DNA of 64,000 bases from Leucobacter weissii (GTDB taxonomy: Bacteria; Actinomycetota; Actinomycetes; Actinomycetales; Microbacteriaceae), in assembly GCF_017565745.1 (NCBI RefSeq), contig NZ_JAGDYM010000014.1, positions 62,001 to 126,000 of the forward strand. Direction: 5' to 3'. This document shows positions 51,108 to 60,451 of the stretch, one piece after another. The stretch's first letter is position 1, and each line of letters begins with the position of its first letter. Under the pieces are notes generated by a model, which was not told where the DNA came from, searched no databases, and saw nothing but the letters and a program-made list of their open reading frames with translations. The position numbers and the translations under genes are program-made.

Positions 51108-52766
51108 ATGACGAGAGCGGAGATCATCATCGAGGGCGCGACGGTGCGCACTCAGCTCCCCGGCGGCGACCCGGAGACGCCCCGCTCCATCGCCGTCGCC
51201 GACGGCAGGATCCTGGGGGTCGGCGAGCACGGTGAGATCGCCGAGGCCTTCGCCGGCCCGGCGACGCGCATCGACCGCGCGCGGGGGAGCACGGTGACGC
51301 CCGGCCTCATCGACGCCCATCTCCATCCGATCCAGGGGATCGACATCGTGCGGGGAATCGATCTGGGCGGCGTGGGCGAACGGTCCGTCCTGATCGACCG
51401 GCTCCGCGCCGAGGCCGGCCGCGTGCGACGGCAGGCCGGCGACGGATGGGTGCGCGCCTGGAACATCGACTACGCCGCATTCGAGGGCGCCCCCATCGCC
51501 GCGTCGACCATCGAGGCGGCGCTCGGCGGGCTCCCGGCGCTGCTCCTCTTCTTCGATGTGCACACGGCGCTCGCGAGCGGCGAGGCGCTGCGGCGTGCCG
51601 GGATCACCGGTGCCCGGGACTTCGACGACGCCTCGGAGATCGTGGTCGACGCCGACGGGGCGCCGACCGGGGAACTGCGCGAGGAGAGCGCCTGGGAGCC
51701 GGTGCTCAGCGCCATCCCGGCGCCGAGCGGCGAGGAGACCCTCGACGCCGCGCACGCGATCCTCTCACGGATGCGCCGCTCCGGTCTCACCGGGGGCACG
51801 ATCATGGACGGCTCCACGACGACCCTCGACCTGCTCGAGTCGCTCGAGGCTGATGGGCCGGGACTGCCCGTGCGCATCGCGAGCGCGCTGGACGTGCGCC
51901 CCTCCGCGGGGGCAGAGGAGCGCGCGGCGATCATCCGGCAGCTGCATCGCGGCGGCCGCAGGTGGCGCGGAGGAGCCATCAAGCTCTATGCGGACGGAGT
52001 GATCGACACGGGCACCGCCTGGCTCTACGCCGCCGATACCCGCGGCGACGGACTGCACCCCTTCTGGGCCGACCGCGAGGCCTTCGCGCGGACGGTGCGC
52101 GAGTTCACCGCAGCGGGCTTCCAGATCGCCACGCACGCGATCGGAGACCGGGCGGTGGGCGAGACGATCACCGCCTACGAGGCGGTCGGATGCCGCGCGG
52201 AGGGGCGGCCCGTGCACCGCATCGAGCACCTGGAGTGCCTCGATCCGCGCGACATCGCGAGGCTCGGGCGCACCGGCGTCACGGCCTCGATGCAGCTGCA
52301 GCACATGCAGTGGCGCGACCCCGAGGGACGCGACGCCTGGGCCGAGCGGCTGGGGCCGGAGCGCGCGGCGCGCGGCTGGAGCGCCGGGTCCGTGCTGCGC
52401 GCCGGAGCCCCGCTCGCGCTCGGCTCGGACTGGCCGATCGCGGATCTCGACGCCCGCGGGGGACTCGCCTGGGCGGTGCTGCGACGCACTCCCGGAGCGC
52501 GCGACGGCTTCGTCTTCGAACCCGAGGAGCGGCTCACGCCGGCTCAGGCGCTGCACGGCTACACGCGCGCGGCCGCGCTCGCCCAGGGCGACGACGATCT
52601 CGGCGTGATCCGCGCCGGTGCTCGCGCAGACCTGGCCGTGTGGGCCGAAGACCCGACCCGGGTGACCGGCGACGATCTCGCCGAGCTGCCGGTGCTCGCC
52701 ACCTACCTCGACGGCGAACGACTCGACCACCCGGATCATCCCGAAGCGACACCCTCAGAAAGGTAA
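51108..52766 (+). CDS. Amidohydrolase 3 (YtcJ-like), module B
   Basis: A 552-residue amidohydrolase-3 enzyme with LIDAHLHPIQG (HxH), the lysine block IKLYADGVIDT, THAIGDRAVG, RIEHLECLDP and LGSDWPIADLD as metal and substrate residues. The C-terminal GARADLAVWAEDP is the usual composite beta domain. ATG 51108 follows GGAAGGG and is preferred to a TTG at 51066. It lies 4 bp before the NhaC-type gene, so enzyme and transporter are co-expressed. Substrate unknown. Confidence 0.9.
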   Translation: MTRAEIIIEGATVRTQLPGGDPETPRSIAVADGRILGVGEHGEIAEAFAGPATRIDRARGSTVTPGLIDAHLHPIQGIDIVRGIDLGGVGERSVLIDRLRAEAGRVRRQAGDGWVRAWNIDYAAFEGAPIAASTIEAALGGLPALLLFFDVHTALASGEALRRAGITGARDFDDASEIVVDADGAPTGELREESAWEPVLSAIPAPSGEETLDAAHAILSRMRRSGLTGGTIMDGSTTTLDLLESLEADGPGLPVRIASALDVRPSAGAEERAAIIRQLHRGGRRWRGGAIKLYADGVIDTGTAWLYAADTRGDGLHPFWADREAFARTVREFTAAGFQIATHAIGDRAVGETITAYEAVGCRAEGRPVHRIEHLECLDPRDIARLGRTGVTASMQLQHMQWRDPEGRDAWAERLGPERAARGWSAGSVLRAGAPLALGSDWPIADLDARGGLAWAVLRRTPGARDGFVFEPEERLTPAQALHGYTRAAALAQGDDDLGVIRAGARADLAVWAEDPTRVTGDDLAELPVLATYLDGERLDHPDHPEATPSER

Positions 52767-52770
52767 TCCC

Positions 52771-54147
52771 TTGGCTCAGAACACCTGGCTGGCACTGCTG
52801 CCGGTCCTCACCGTGCTCGTGGTGTCCGTCTCCACGAAACGCGCCCTGCTCGGCCTCCTCTCGGGCACCGTGGTCGGCGCGATCCTCGTCGGCGGGTGGG
52901 GATTCTTCGACACCCTCGTCGGCACCTTCGGCGCCGCGCTGTCGAACGAGACCGTGCACTGGCTCGTGCTCGTCGTGGTGCTCTTCGGCATCCTCATCGC
53001 CTACTTCAACATCTCCGGAGCCGTCGGCGATTTCGCGCGCTGGACCGAGCGATTCGTCGACTCCCGGCGCAAATCGCTGCTGCTCACCTGGCTGCTGACG
53101 ATCGCGCTGTTCATCGACGACTATCTCAACGCCCTCACCGTGGGCACCTCCATGAAGCGGGTGACCGACCGCTACGGGGTGCCGCGCAGTCTGCTCGGAA
53201 CGGTCGTGAAGATGACCTCCGCCCCGATCGCGGTCATCATCCCCTTCTCGACCTGGGCGGTCTTCTTCTCCGCCCTGCTCGAGCAGGACGGGGTCACCGT
53301 GAACGGCTCGGGGTTCGGCGCCTACCTGCAGGGCCTGCCGTTCGTGTTCTTCGGGTGGTTCGCGCTCGCCATCGGCCTGCTGCTCGCGCTCGGCGTGCTG
53401 CCGCTCGTCGGGCCGCTGCGCCGAGCCCAGGAGCGGGCCGACCGCACGGGAGACACGCTGCCCGAGGGTCTCTCCGACGAGGAGCGCGCCTTCGAACTCG
53501 CCGAGGACGAGGAGACCGGCAGGCGCCCGCTCCCCTTCAACTTCCTCATCCCCATCGTCACGCTCGTCGTCGTGACGATCGTCACCGAGGTCGACATCGT
53601 GAAGGGCTCGGCGGCGGCGGTGGCCGTGGCGATCGTGCTCTACCTGGCGCAGCGGCGGATGAGCCTCAAGCAGCTCTTCGACGGGGCATTCGAGGGGGTG
53701 ACCAGCATGGGGTACGTCATCGTGCTGTTCGCCCTCGCCTTCATGGTGCAGCAGATCAACATCGACCTCCAGCTCGCCGAATGGGTGATCGGGGCGACCG
53801 AACCCGTGATGAGCGGTGCACTGCTCCCTGCGGTCGTATTCCTGGTGTGCGGGGTCTACGCCTACGCCACCGGAGCGTTCTGGGATCTCGCGGCGGTCAT
53901 CACACCGGTCGTGCTGCCGCTCGCGATCGCGATGGGCGTGGATCCGGTGCTCGCCGGCACCGCGGTGTTCTCGGGCGCCGCGCTCGGATCGACCACCTGC
54001 CTCTACGGCGACGGGATCATCCTCGCCTCGAAGTCGGTGGGCGTCAAGCCGCTCACGCTCATGACGTCGATCCTGCCCTACGCCGGAGCGGCGGCCGTGC
54101 TGAGCCTCATCGCCTATCTCATCGCGGGGTTCGCGATGGCGGGCTGA
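52771..54147 (+). CDS. NhaC-family Na+/H+ antiporter-type transporter
   Basis: A 458-residue protein with about 11-12 membrane helices. IDDYLNALTVGTSMKRVTDRYGV and the paired KMTSAPIAVIIPFSTWAVFF are typical NhaC blocks; a late YATGAFWDLAAVITP and GSTTCLYGDGIILAS complete the pattern. NhaC relatives exchange Na+ or organic anions for protons, and when placed with an amidohydrolase may carry its product or substrate. The start is TTG at 52771 after AGAAAGG. Confidence 0.9.
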   Translation: MAQNTWLALLPVLTVLVVSVSTKRALLGLLSGTVVGAILVGGWGFFDTLVGTFGAALSNETVHWLVLVVVLFGILIAYFNISGAVGDFARWTERFVDSRRKSLLLTWLLTIALFIDDYLNALTVGTSMKRVTDRYGVPRSLLGTVVKMTSAPIAVIIPFSTWAVFFSALLEQDGVTVNGSGFGAYLQGLPFVFFGWFALAIGLLLALGVLPLVGPLRRAQERADRTGDTLPEGLSDEERAFELAEDEETGRRPLPFNFLIPIVTLVVVTIVTEVDIVKGSAAAVAVAIVLYLAQRRMSLKQLFDGAFEGVTSMGYVIVLFALAFMVQQINIDLQLAEWVIGATEPVMSGALLPAVVFLVCGVYAYATGAFWDLAAVITPVVLPLAIAMGVDPVLAGTAVFSGAALGSTTCLYGDGIILASKSVGVKPLTLMTSILPYAGAAAVLSLIAYLIAGFAMAG

Positions 54148-54162
54148 GCCGGGGATCGGCCG

Positions 54163-55113
54163 TCAGGCCGCGAGCAGCCAGGCGACGACGGCGATCACCG
54201 GCAGCGAGGCGAAGGTGGTGACGAAGACCGTATCGCGCACCTGCGTCTCGGCGCGCCGGTAGGTGGCTGCGTAGGTGTACACGTTCTGCGCGGTCGGCAG
54301 CGCCGCGATGGTCGTGGCGACGAACGTCTCGTGGGCCTCGAGACCGACCGCGACGCACAGCGCCCAGGTCAGGGCGGGCATCACCAGCAGCTTGATCGCC
54401 GTCGCGACGAGCACCGGGGCGCGCTCGGTGCCGGGCTGAAGCACCCGCTGCCCGCGCAGCGACATCCCGAAGCTCAGCAGCACCATGGGCACGCTCGCGG
54501 CGCCGAGCATCTCCAGCGGGCCCAGCAGGATCTCCGGAGCATCCAGGTCGAGCATCGCGAAGCCGAATCCCAGCACCGAGGCGACGATCACCGGATTCTT
54601 GGCCGTCCGTCCGAGCGAGCGCAGCGCGGCGCGCCAGGGACCGTGCCCGGACGCCCGGCCGGGGCGGCGGGTCGACTCGAGGATGGTGAGGACGACCGGC
54701 GCGTAGATCACGATCTGCACCAGGAGCAGCGGCGCGACATAGGCGGCGTCGCCGAGGATGTAGATCGCCACGGGCAGGCCGAGGTTGTTCGAATTGACGT
54801 AGCCGGAGCTGGTGGCGCCCAGCACGGTCGACGAGAGATCTCCGCGGAACCAGAGGCGGGAGGCGACGGTGTAGAGCGCGGCCGCCGTCACCGCGGCGGC
54901 GGAGGTCAGCAGGATCACGGGGGAGAGGAGGACTCCGGGCTCGCTCGACTGGAGCACGCTGAAGAGCAGCGCGGGCAGCGCGACGTAGAACGCGACGTTG
55001 TTGAGCACCCGTCGCTCCGCGCCCTTGACGACCCCCGCGACGGCGGCCAGGTATCCCGCGCCGATGATGCCGAGGATCACGGCGAAGCCGTGCAGCACAC
55101 CCAGCATCTGCAC
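54163..55113 (-). CDS. AEC-family (auxin efflux carrier) transporter
   Basis: A 316-residue protein with about ten membrane helices in two halves. The first half has GIIGAGYLAAVAGVVKG and NNVAFYVALPALLFSVL, and the second has NPVIVASVLGFGFAMLD and SVPMVLLSFGMSL, the repeated pattern of the AEC family, which moves carboxylates such as malate. It lies 33 bp downstream of the LysR gene on the same strand and may be co-transcribed with it. It converges with the NhaC gene over 15 bp. Confidence 0.92.
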   Translation of the reverse strand: MQMLGVLHGFAVILGIIGAGYLAAVAGVVKGAERRVLNNVAFYVALPALLFSVLQSSEPGVLLSPVILLTSAAAVTAAALYTVASRLWFRGDLSSTVLGATSSGYVNSNNLGLPVAIYILGDAAYVAPLLLVQIVIYAPVVLTILESTRRPGRASGHGPWRAALRSLGRTAKNPVIVASVLGFGFAMLDLDAPEILLGPLEMLGAASVPMVLLSFGMSLRGQRVLQPGTERAPVLVATAIKLLVMPALTWALCVAVGLEAHETFVATTIAALPTAQNVYTYAATYRRAETQVRDTVFVTTFASLPVIAVVAWLLAA

Positions 55114-55146
55114 GCTCCCCTCGAAGACCCGGCGACCCGACGAATC

Positions 55147-56079
55147 CTATGAGTGTATCGTCGTCGTTCGCAGGGGAATCGCCGCCGCGGCCTCCTCGGC
55201 GATGATCTCCGAGAGACCGTCGAGCACTGGTGACCGCAGGTTCCAGCGCTGCCAGTAGAGCGGCATCTCGATGGCGGAGACGGCGCGGGATCCGCCGTGC
55301 TGGAGGGCGCCGAGGTCGATGAGGCCGCCCCGCTCCAGCGCTGCTCCGCACTGCAGCTCGGGGAGCATGCCCCAGCCCATGCCGAGCTCGATCGCCAGCG
55401 CGAACTCCGCCGAGGAGGGCACGAAGTGCCGCGGGGGGTCGACCCGCGCGCGGGTGATGCGCCTGATGAAGCGCTGCTGGAAGGCGTCGTGCCGATCGAA
55501 CTCGATCATCGGAGCGCGCTGCAGCGTCTCGGCGTTCAGGCCGGCGGCGAAGTGATCGGCGGCGAACCCGGGCGCCGCCACCGCGCGGTAGCGGTCGATC
55601 CCGATGCGCGTGCTCGTGCAGCCCGGAACGGCGTCGGCGGTGGCGGTGAGCGCCGCCATCGCCTCCCCCCGGCGCAGGCGCTCGGTGCTCAGCGTCTCGT
55701 CGGAGCGGATCACCTCGAAGCGCGCACCGGTCTCGCGCGCCGCCCGCGCGAGTGCCGGCACGAACCAGGTCGCGAGCGAGTCGGCGTTGACCACGATCGG
55801 CACCACGGTGCCGCCGGCAGGGCCGTCGCCGAGCTCGCGGACGGCGTCGTCGCTCAACCGTTCGATCTGGAGGCAGAGCCGCAGGACCGTCTCGCCGGCC
55901 CGGGTCAGCCGGATCGGCCGCGTGCGCTGCACGAGCACCGATCCGATGCGCTGCTCCAGGGCCTTCACCCGCTGGCTCACGGCGGAAGGGGTGACGTGCA
56001 GACGCCGTGCGGCGCCCTCGAAGCTCCCCTCGTCGACGATCGCGGCGAACGTGCTCAGATGCTCGAGCGGCAGATCCAC
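55147..56079 (-). CDS. LysR-family regulator of amino-acid export (LysG/ArgP-like)
   Basis: A 310-residue LysR protein. The N-terminal winged helix is typical of ArgP/LysG: EHLSTFAAIVDEGSFEGAARRLHVTPSAVSQRVKALEQRIG. The periplasmic-binding-like co-inducer domain follows (TRAGETVLRLCLQIERL to the C-terminus). LysG/ArgP proteins activate a divergent LysE exporter when lysine or arginine is high, and a LysE gene is indeed divergent here with 95 bp between. The ligand should be a basic amino acid by family analogy. Confidence 0.9.
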   Translation of the reverse strand: MDLPLEHLSTFAAIVDEGSFEGAARRLHVTPSAVSQRVKALEQRIGSVLVQRTRPIRLTRAGETVLRLCLQIERLSDDAVRELGDGPAGGTVVPIVVNADSLATWFVPALARAARETGARFEVIRSDETLSTERLRRGEAMAALTATADAVPGCTSTRIGIDRYRAVAAPGFAADHFAAGLNAETLQRAPMIEFDRHDAFQQRFIRRITRARVDPPRHFVPSSAEFALAIELGMGWGMLPELQCGAALERGGLIDLGALQHGGSRAVSAIEMPLYWQRWNLRSPVLDGLSEIIAEEAAAAIPLRTTTIHS

Positions 56080-56174
56080 GGGCCCGTCCCTTCTGAAGCA
56101 GAGCTTATGTTGGATCAGGATAATTAGGCACTCTGAAATAGCGCAAGCCCGTCGGCCGGGCCTAGCGTCGAAGC

Positions 56175-56789
56175 ATGATCCTTCCCGCGCTCCTCGGTCT
56201 CGGCACCGGCCTCTCCCTCATCGTGGCGATCGGCGCGCAGAACGCCTTCGTCCTGCGCCAGGGCATCCGCCGTCAGCACGTGCTGCCCGTGGTGCTGATC
56301 TGCGGGCTCACCGATGCGCTCCTCGAGGTGCTGGGCGTGGCGGGCATCGGCCTCGTCGTCGAGCGCGCACCGACCCTGATCGAGGCGATCCGCTGGGGCG
56401 GCGTGCTCTTCCTGCTCTGGTACGCCTGGGGAGCGGTGCGCCGCGCCATGCGGCCCGAGGCGCTGGCCGCCGCGCAGGGCTCCGAGGCGTCGCTGAAGCG
56501 GACCGTCCTCGCGTGCCTCGCGCTCACCTATCTCAACCCGCACGTCTACCTCGACACGATGGTGCTGATGGGGTCGATCGGCAACGCGCAGGGCGATCCC
56601 GGGCGCTGGTGGTTCGCGCTGGGCGGCGCGCTGGCGAGCCTGGGGTGGTTCGCGCTGCTCGGATACGGCGCCCGGGGACTCACCCGCTTCTTCGCCACAC
56701 CGCGCTCCTGGCAGATCCTCGAGTGGTGCGTCGCCGCGATCATGGTCGTCATCGCGGCGCGCCTCGCGTTCGGCGGCATCGAGGTCTGA
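56175..56789 (+). CDS. lysE: LysE-family amino-acid exporter
   Basis: A 204-residue LysE/ArgO-type exporter with about six membrane helices. Diagnostic features are GTGLSLIVAIGAQNAFVLRQGI at the start, CGLTDALLEVLGVAGIG, and the central CLALTYLNPHVYLDTMVLMG with the conserved NPH. It exports L-lysine or L-arginine. It is divergent from the LysG-like gene, the standard pair. The AT-rich gap holds GATAAT (56119-56124) as a likely -10. Confidence 0.93.
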   Translation: MILPALLGLGTGLSLIVAIGAQNAFVLRQGIRRQHVLPVVLICGLTDALLEVLGVAGIGLVVERAPTLIEAIRWGGVLFLLWYAWGAVRRAMRPEALAAAQGSEASLKRTVLACLALTYLNPHVYLDTMVLMGSIGNAQGDPGRWWFALGGALASLGWFALLGYGARGLTRFFATPRSWQILEWCVAAIMVVIAARLAFGGIEV

Positions 56790-56900
56790 GCGGGGCTGGG
56801 CGTTCGGCGGGCGCGGTCGCGGCGCATCCACCGGTCGGTGGAGGCAAGATCCTCCGGTCGACCGCTTCCGGCCGCCGCGCGCGTCGACCAGCATGGAGGC

Positions 56901-57851
56901 ATGACCTCGCGAACACCGCCTCGCCCGACCGGCTCCCACCCGAGGGGCGGCACCGCCGGGGGAGAGAACGCCGTCGAGGTGCGCGGGCTGAGCAAGCGCT
57001 ACGGCGACCGGGTCGTCCTCGACGGCTTCGACCTCACGGTGGCGGCCGGGGAGACCTACGCCCTGCTCGGACCGAACGGCGCCGGCAAGAGCACGGCGGT
57101 CGAGATCCTCGAGGGCTTCCGGCGTCCGGGCGGCGGCGAGGTGCGGGTGCTCGGCGAGGAACCGCTCGGCGCATCGCGATCCTGGAGGAGCGAGCTCGGC
57201 ATCGTGGCGCAGCAGACGGGCGATCTCGGCCCGTACTCGCCGCGCGAGCTGATCGAGCATTTCGGCGGGCTGTACCCCGATCCGCGAAGCGCCGACGAGG
57301 TGCTCGAGATGGTGGGACTGGCCGAGCACGCCGGGCGTCGCGCGGGCAAGCTCTCGGGCGGGCAGCAGCGCCGCCTCGACGTGGCGCTCGGGATCGTCGG
57401 GCGACCGCGGCTGCTGTTCCTCGACGAGCCCACGACCGGCTTCGACCCGGAGGCGCGGCGGCAGTTCTGGTCGATGCTCGAGGGGCTCGCCGGACAGGGC
57501 ACCGCGATCCTGCTCACCACCCACTACCTCGATGAGGCGGCCAGACTCGCCGATCGCGTCGGCGTGCTCACCGGCGGCAGGATCGTGGCCGAGGCGCCGC
57601 CCGCCGAGCTCGGCGGTGCGGCCGCGCGGGTGCCGGTGGTCCGCTGGCGGGACCGGTCCGGGACGCGCCGCGAAGAGCGCAGCGAGCGGCCGGCCGAGCT
57701 CGTCTCCCGCCTGTACGACGAGCACGGAGGCGAGCCCGAGGATCTCGAGGTCCGCCGCCCCGAGCTCGAGCAGATCTACCTCGAACTGATCGGCGAGTCC
57801 GCGACGAGCGGCCCGTCGCACGACATCCACCGGACGGAGGCCGCCGCATGA
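56901..57851 (+). CDS. DrrA-type ABC exporter ATPase
   Basis: A 316-residue ATPase of the drug/antibiotic exporter (DrrA/CcmA) group. Walker A is LLGPNGAGKST, the signature is LSGGQQRRLD, Walker B is LLFLDEPTTGFDP and the switch histidine is in LTTHYLDEA; a C-terminal regulatory region follows (from about 225). ATG 56901 is preceded by GGAGG at 5 bp. The stop overlaps the permease start by 4 bp. Its substrate cannot be told from sequence. Confidence 0.93.
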   Translation: MTSRTPPRPTGSHPRGGTAGGENAVEVRGLSKRYGDRVVLDGFDLTVAAGETYALLGPNGAGKSTAVEILEGFRRPGGGEVRVLGEEPLGASRSWRSELGIVAQQTGDLGPYSPRELIEHFGGLYPDPRSADEVLEMVGLAEHAGRRAGKLSGGQQRRLDVALGIVGRPRLLFLDEPTTGFDPEARRQFWSMLEGLAGQGTAILLTTHYLDEAARLADRVGVLTGGRIVAEAPPAELGGAAARVPVVRWRDRSGTRREERSERPAELVSRLYDEHGGEPEDLEVRRPELEQIYLELIGESATSGPSHDIHRTEAAA

Positions 57852-58720
57852 GCGCAACGACCCGCCCCGACTCCTCCCTCGGGCGCGGCACGGACCGCGG
57901 CGCCCCGCCGGTCGGCGTGCTCACCGCGGCCGTCTCGGCGATCCGCTTCGAGCTGATGGCCTACTTCCGCACCCCGGACACGGTGTTCTTCACCTTCCTC
58001 TTCCCGGTCCTGATGCTCGGCATCTTCGGCACGGCGTTCGCCTCGATGGACGAGGTGGGCGTCCGCCCGGACGGCACCGGCGGCATCACGATGGCCGCCT
58101 ACTACCTCCCGGGCATGGTCGCCTCGGCGATCCTCCTCTCCGGTCTGCAGAACCTGGCGATCGACATCGCCCGCGAGAAGAGCGAGGGCTGGCTGCGACG
58201 CCTCGGCTCCACCCCCCTCTCTCCGGTGAGCTACTTCTTCGGCAAGGCGGGGGCGATCCTCGTCACCACCGCGGCGCAGCTGGTGCTGCTCTTCGCCTTC
58301 GCGGTGCTCGTGTTCGGGGTGGAGCTGCCGCGCGAACCCGAGCTCTGGCTGCGCTTCGCCTGGATCGCGCTGCTCGGGATCGTCACCATGACGCTGCTCG
58401 GGATCGCGCTCTCGGCGCTGCCCCGCTCGTCGCGGAGCGCGACCGCGGTGGTGCTGCCGATCGTGCTGCTGCTGCAGTTCATCTCCGGCGTGTACCTGAT
58501 GTTCTCGATGCTGCCCGACTGGCTGCAGTCGATCGCCGCGCTGTTCCCCCTCAAGTGGCTCGCGCAGGGGATGCGCAGCGTGTTCCTGCCGGATCACCTG
58601 GCCGTGCTCGAATCGGGCGAGGTCTGGGATCTCGGTCTCGTCGCGCTGAATCTGGGGATCTGGCTGGTCGTCGGTCTCGTCGCCAGCCTCCTCACCTTCA
58701 GGTGGGTGCGCCGCAGCTGA
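57848..58720 (+). CDS. ABC-2 type exporter permease
   Basis: A 290-residue membrane protein with six hydrophobic segments, an N-terminal tail (FELMAYFRTPDTVFFTFLFP, typical ABC-2 entry), central EKSEGWLRRLGSTPLSPVSYF and a final LNLGIWLVVGLVASLLTFRW. It is the transmembrane half for the overlapping DrrA-type ATPase. Immediately after its stop there is a duplicated 77-bp element and then a convergent transporter gene. Confidence 0.92.
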   Translation: MSATTRPDSSLGRGTDRGAPPVGVLTAAVSAIRFELMAYFRTPDTVFFTFLFPVLMLGIFGTAFASMDEVGVRPDGTGGITMAAYYLPGMVASAILLSGLQNLAIDIAREKSEGWLRRLGSTPLSPVSYFFGKAGAILVTTAAQLVLLFAFAVLVFGVELPREPELWLRFAWIALLGIVTMTLLGIALSALPRSSRSATAVVLPIVLLLQFISGVYLMFSMLPDWLQSIAALFPLKWLAQGMRSVFLPDHLAVLESGEVWDLGLVALNLGIWLVVGLVASLLTFRWVRRS

Positions 58721-58889
58721 GGCGAACGCGTCCAGCGTTCGCTGCTGCGGCGCATCGCGGCCCACGGCCGCGGGGTGGGGCGGGTGGCGGCGCGAGCCGT
58801 GTGGTGACGTCGGGCGAACGCGTCCAGCGTTCGCTGCTGCGGCGCATCGCGGCCCGCGGCCGCGGGGTGGGGCGGGTGGCGGCGCGAGC
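58721..58889. repeat. Two direct copies of a 77-bp GC-rich element
   Basis: Copies 58721-58797 and 58813-58889 are identical except for one base (A/G at the CCCACGGCC site) and are separated by 15 bp. Each copy starts with an 8-bp perfect hairpin (GCGAACGC / GCGTTCGC, 5-nt loop) and ends in a G-rich tract (GCGGGGTGGGGCGGG). They occupy most of the 220-bp gap between convergent transporter genes. Confidence 0.85.
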
Positions 58890-58940
58890 GAGGTGTCGCC
58901 GGTCCGGCCGCAGCGCCGTTCCGCGGTGCTGGATCGGCGC

Positions 58941-60287
58941 TCAGGCCTCCTGGATGACGACCCGGTCTGGGTGGAGGTGGCGCCTGCTGAGCAGCCCTCC
59001 GATGCCGGTGAGCGCCGCGAGCGCGAGCAGGATCGCCACCGCGGGCCAGGATGACGGGACGGCTGCGTTGGCGATCAGCGCGGTGGCGATGAAGGGGAGG
59101 AAGCCGCTGAGCGCGCCCGCGATGTTGTAGCTCAACGAGATCCCGCTGTAGCGCTGCTCGGGTGAGAACAACTCGGCGAGGAGCGCGCCGTTCACCGCGT
59201 AGGGGATCGCGCACACATTGATGCCGACGATGATCGCGACGGTCACGAGCACGGGAGAGCTCGTGTCGATCATCCAGAACAGCGGCACGCCGGAGACGAA
59301 CACGATGAGCGAGCCGAACAGCGTGATCCGCCAGGCGCCGAGGCGCTCCGCGGCGAAGCCGGCGAGGGGAATGACCGCGAGTTGCAGCACGGCCGCGAAG
59401 AGCGTCGCGTTCACGACGAGCTGCCGTTCGAGACCGAGGGTCGTGGTGGTGTAGCTGATCGCGAAGGTGTTGAAGACGTAGAAGCCGCCGATGCCGATGA
59501 GCGAGGTGGCGATCCCCAGCACGAGCTTGCGCGGCGACTTGCGGAACACGTCGAGTGCGGGGATCTTCGCGCGACGGTCGAGCTCGACGAGGCTCTTGAA
59601 GATCGGCGACTCCTCGACCTTGAGGCGGATCCACAGCGCGATGATGAGCAGCGGGAACGCCGCGAGGAACGGGAGGCGCCATCCCCAGGCATCGAAGCTG
59701 TCGCTGGGCAGCAGGAGCACGACGGCGAAGGCTCCGGAGGCGAGGAGCGTGCCTACCGGCGATCCGATCTGGACGAGCGCCGCGTATCTGGCGCGGCGCT
59801 CCACCGGCGCGTGCTCGACGGCGATCGTCGTCGCCCCGCCCCACTCGCCGCCCACGGCGAGGCCCTGCAGGATCCTCAGTACCGCGAGGGCGACCGGGGC
59901 CACGACGCCGATGTCCGCATAGGCGGGCAGGAGACCGACGAGGCCGGTGGCGCACCCGATCAGCACGATGGTGGCGACCAGTGCCGGGCGCCGTCCCACC
60001 CGATCTCCGATGATGCCGAACACGAAGGCGCCCACGGGCCGAGCGACGAAGCCGACACCGAATGTGGCGAGCGAGGCGAGCGTCGCCGCGACCGGATCGA
60101 AGGTCGTGAAGTAGAGGCGGTTGAACACGATCGCTGCAGCGGTTCCGAACAGATAGTAGTCGTACCACTCCAGGGCCGTGCCGACGAAGGCGGCGCGCGC
60201 GATGCGGCCGGCTTCCCGCGCGTTCACCACGGGCGCATCCGTCTCCGAACCGCGGGCGGTCTCGGGTCGTCTGGGTGTCTCGGTCAC
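58941..60287 (-). CDS. MHS-family (metabolite:H+ symporter) MFS transporter
   Basis: A 448-residue, 12-helix MFS protein of the MHS group. The entry motif ARAAFVGTALEWYDYYLFGT is diagnostic, followed by GVGFVARPVGAFVFGIIGD and the RILQGLAVGGEWGGATTIA block in helix 4-5. MHS carriers take up small carboxylates such as citrate, ketoglutarate or shikimate with protons. It lies 164 bp downstream of the PucR-type regulator gene on the same strand, so they may be linked. Confidence 0.93.
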   Translation of the reverse strand: MTETPRRPETARGSETDAPVVNAREAGRIARAAFVGTALEWYDYYLFGTAAAIVFNRLYFTTFDPVAATLASLATFGVGFVARPVGAFVFGIIGDRVGRRPALVATIVLIGCATGLVGLLPAYADIGVVAPVALAVLRILQGLAVGGEWGGATTIAVEHAPVERRARYAALVQIGSPVGTLLASGAFAVVLLLPSDSFDAWGWRLPFLAAFPLLIIALWIRLKVEESPIFKSLVELDRRAKIPALDVFRKSPRKLVLGIATSLIGIGGFYVFNTFAISYTTTTLGLERQLVVNATLFAAVLQLAVIPLAGFAAERLGAWRITLFGSLIVFVSGVPLFWMIDTSSPVLVTVAIIVGINVCAIPYAVNGALLAELFSPEQRYSGISLSYNIAGALSGFLPFIATALIANAAVPSSWPAVAILLALAALTGIGGLLSRRHLHPDRVVIQEA

Positions 60288-60451
60288 TTGGTCCTCCTCG
60301 ACGCAATGGGGATCCGCCCGTTCCGTCCGTCGGGTCGGATCGTGGGCGTGAGGAAAATCCTAGGGACGGTTGCGAACCGCAGGGGATAGCCATCGACCCT
60401 CGGCACTCGGCGAATGTGTGTGCACCCGCACAGTCTCCGGGTGCGGAGCCC

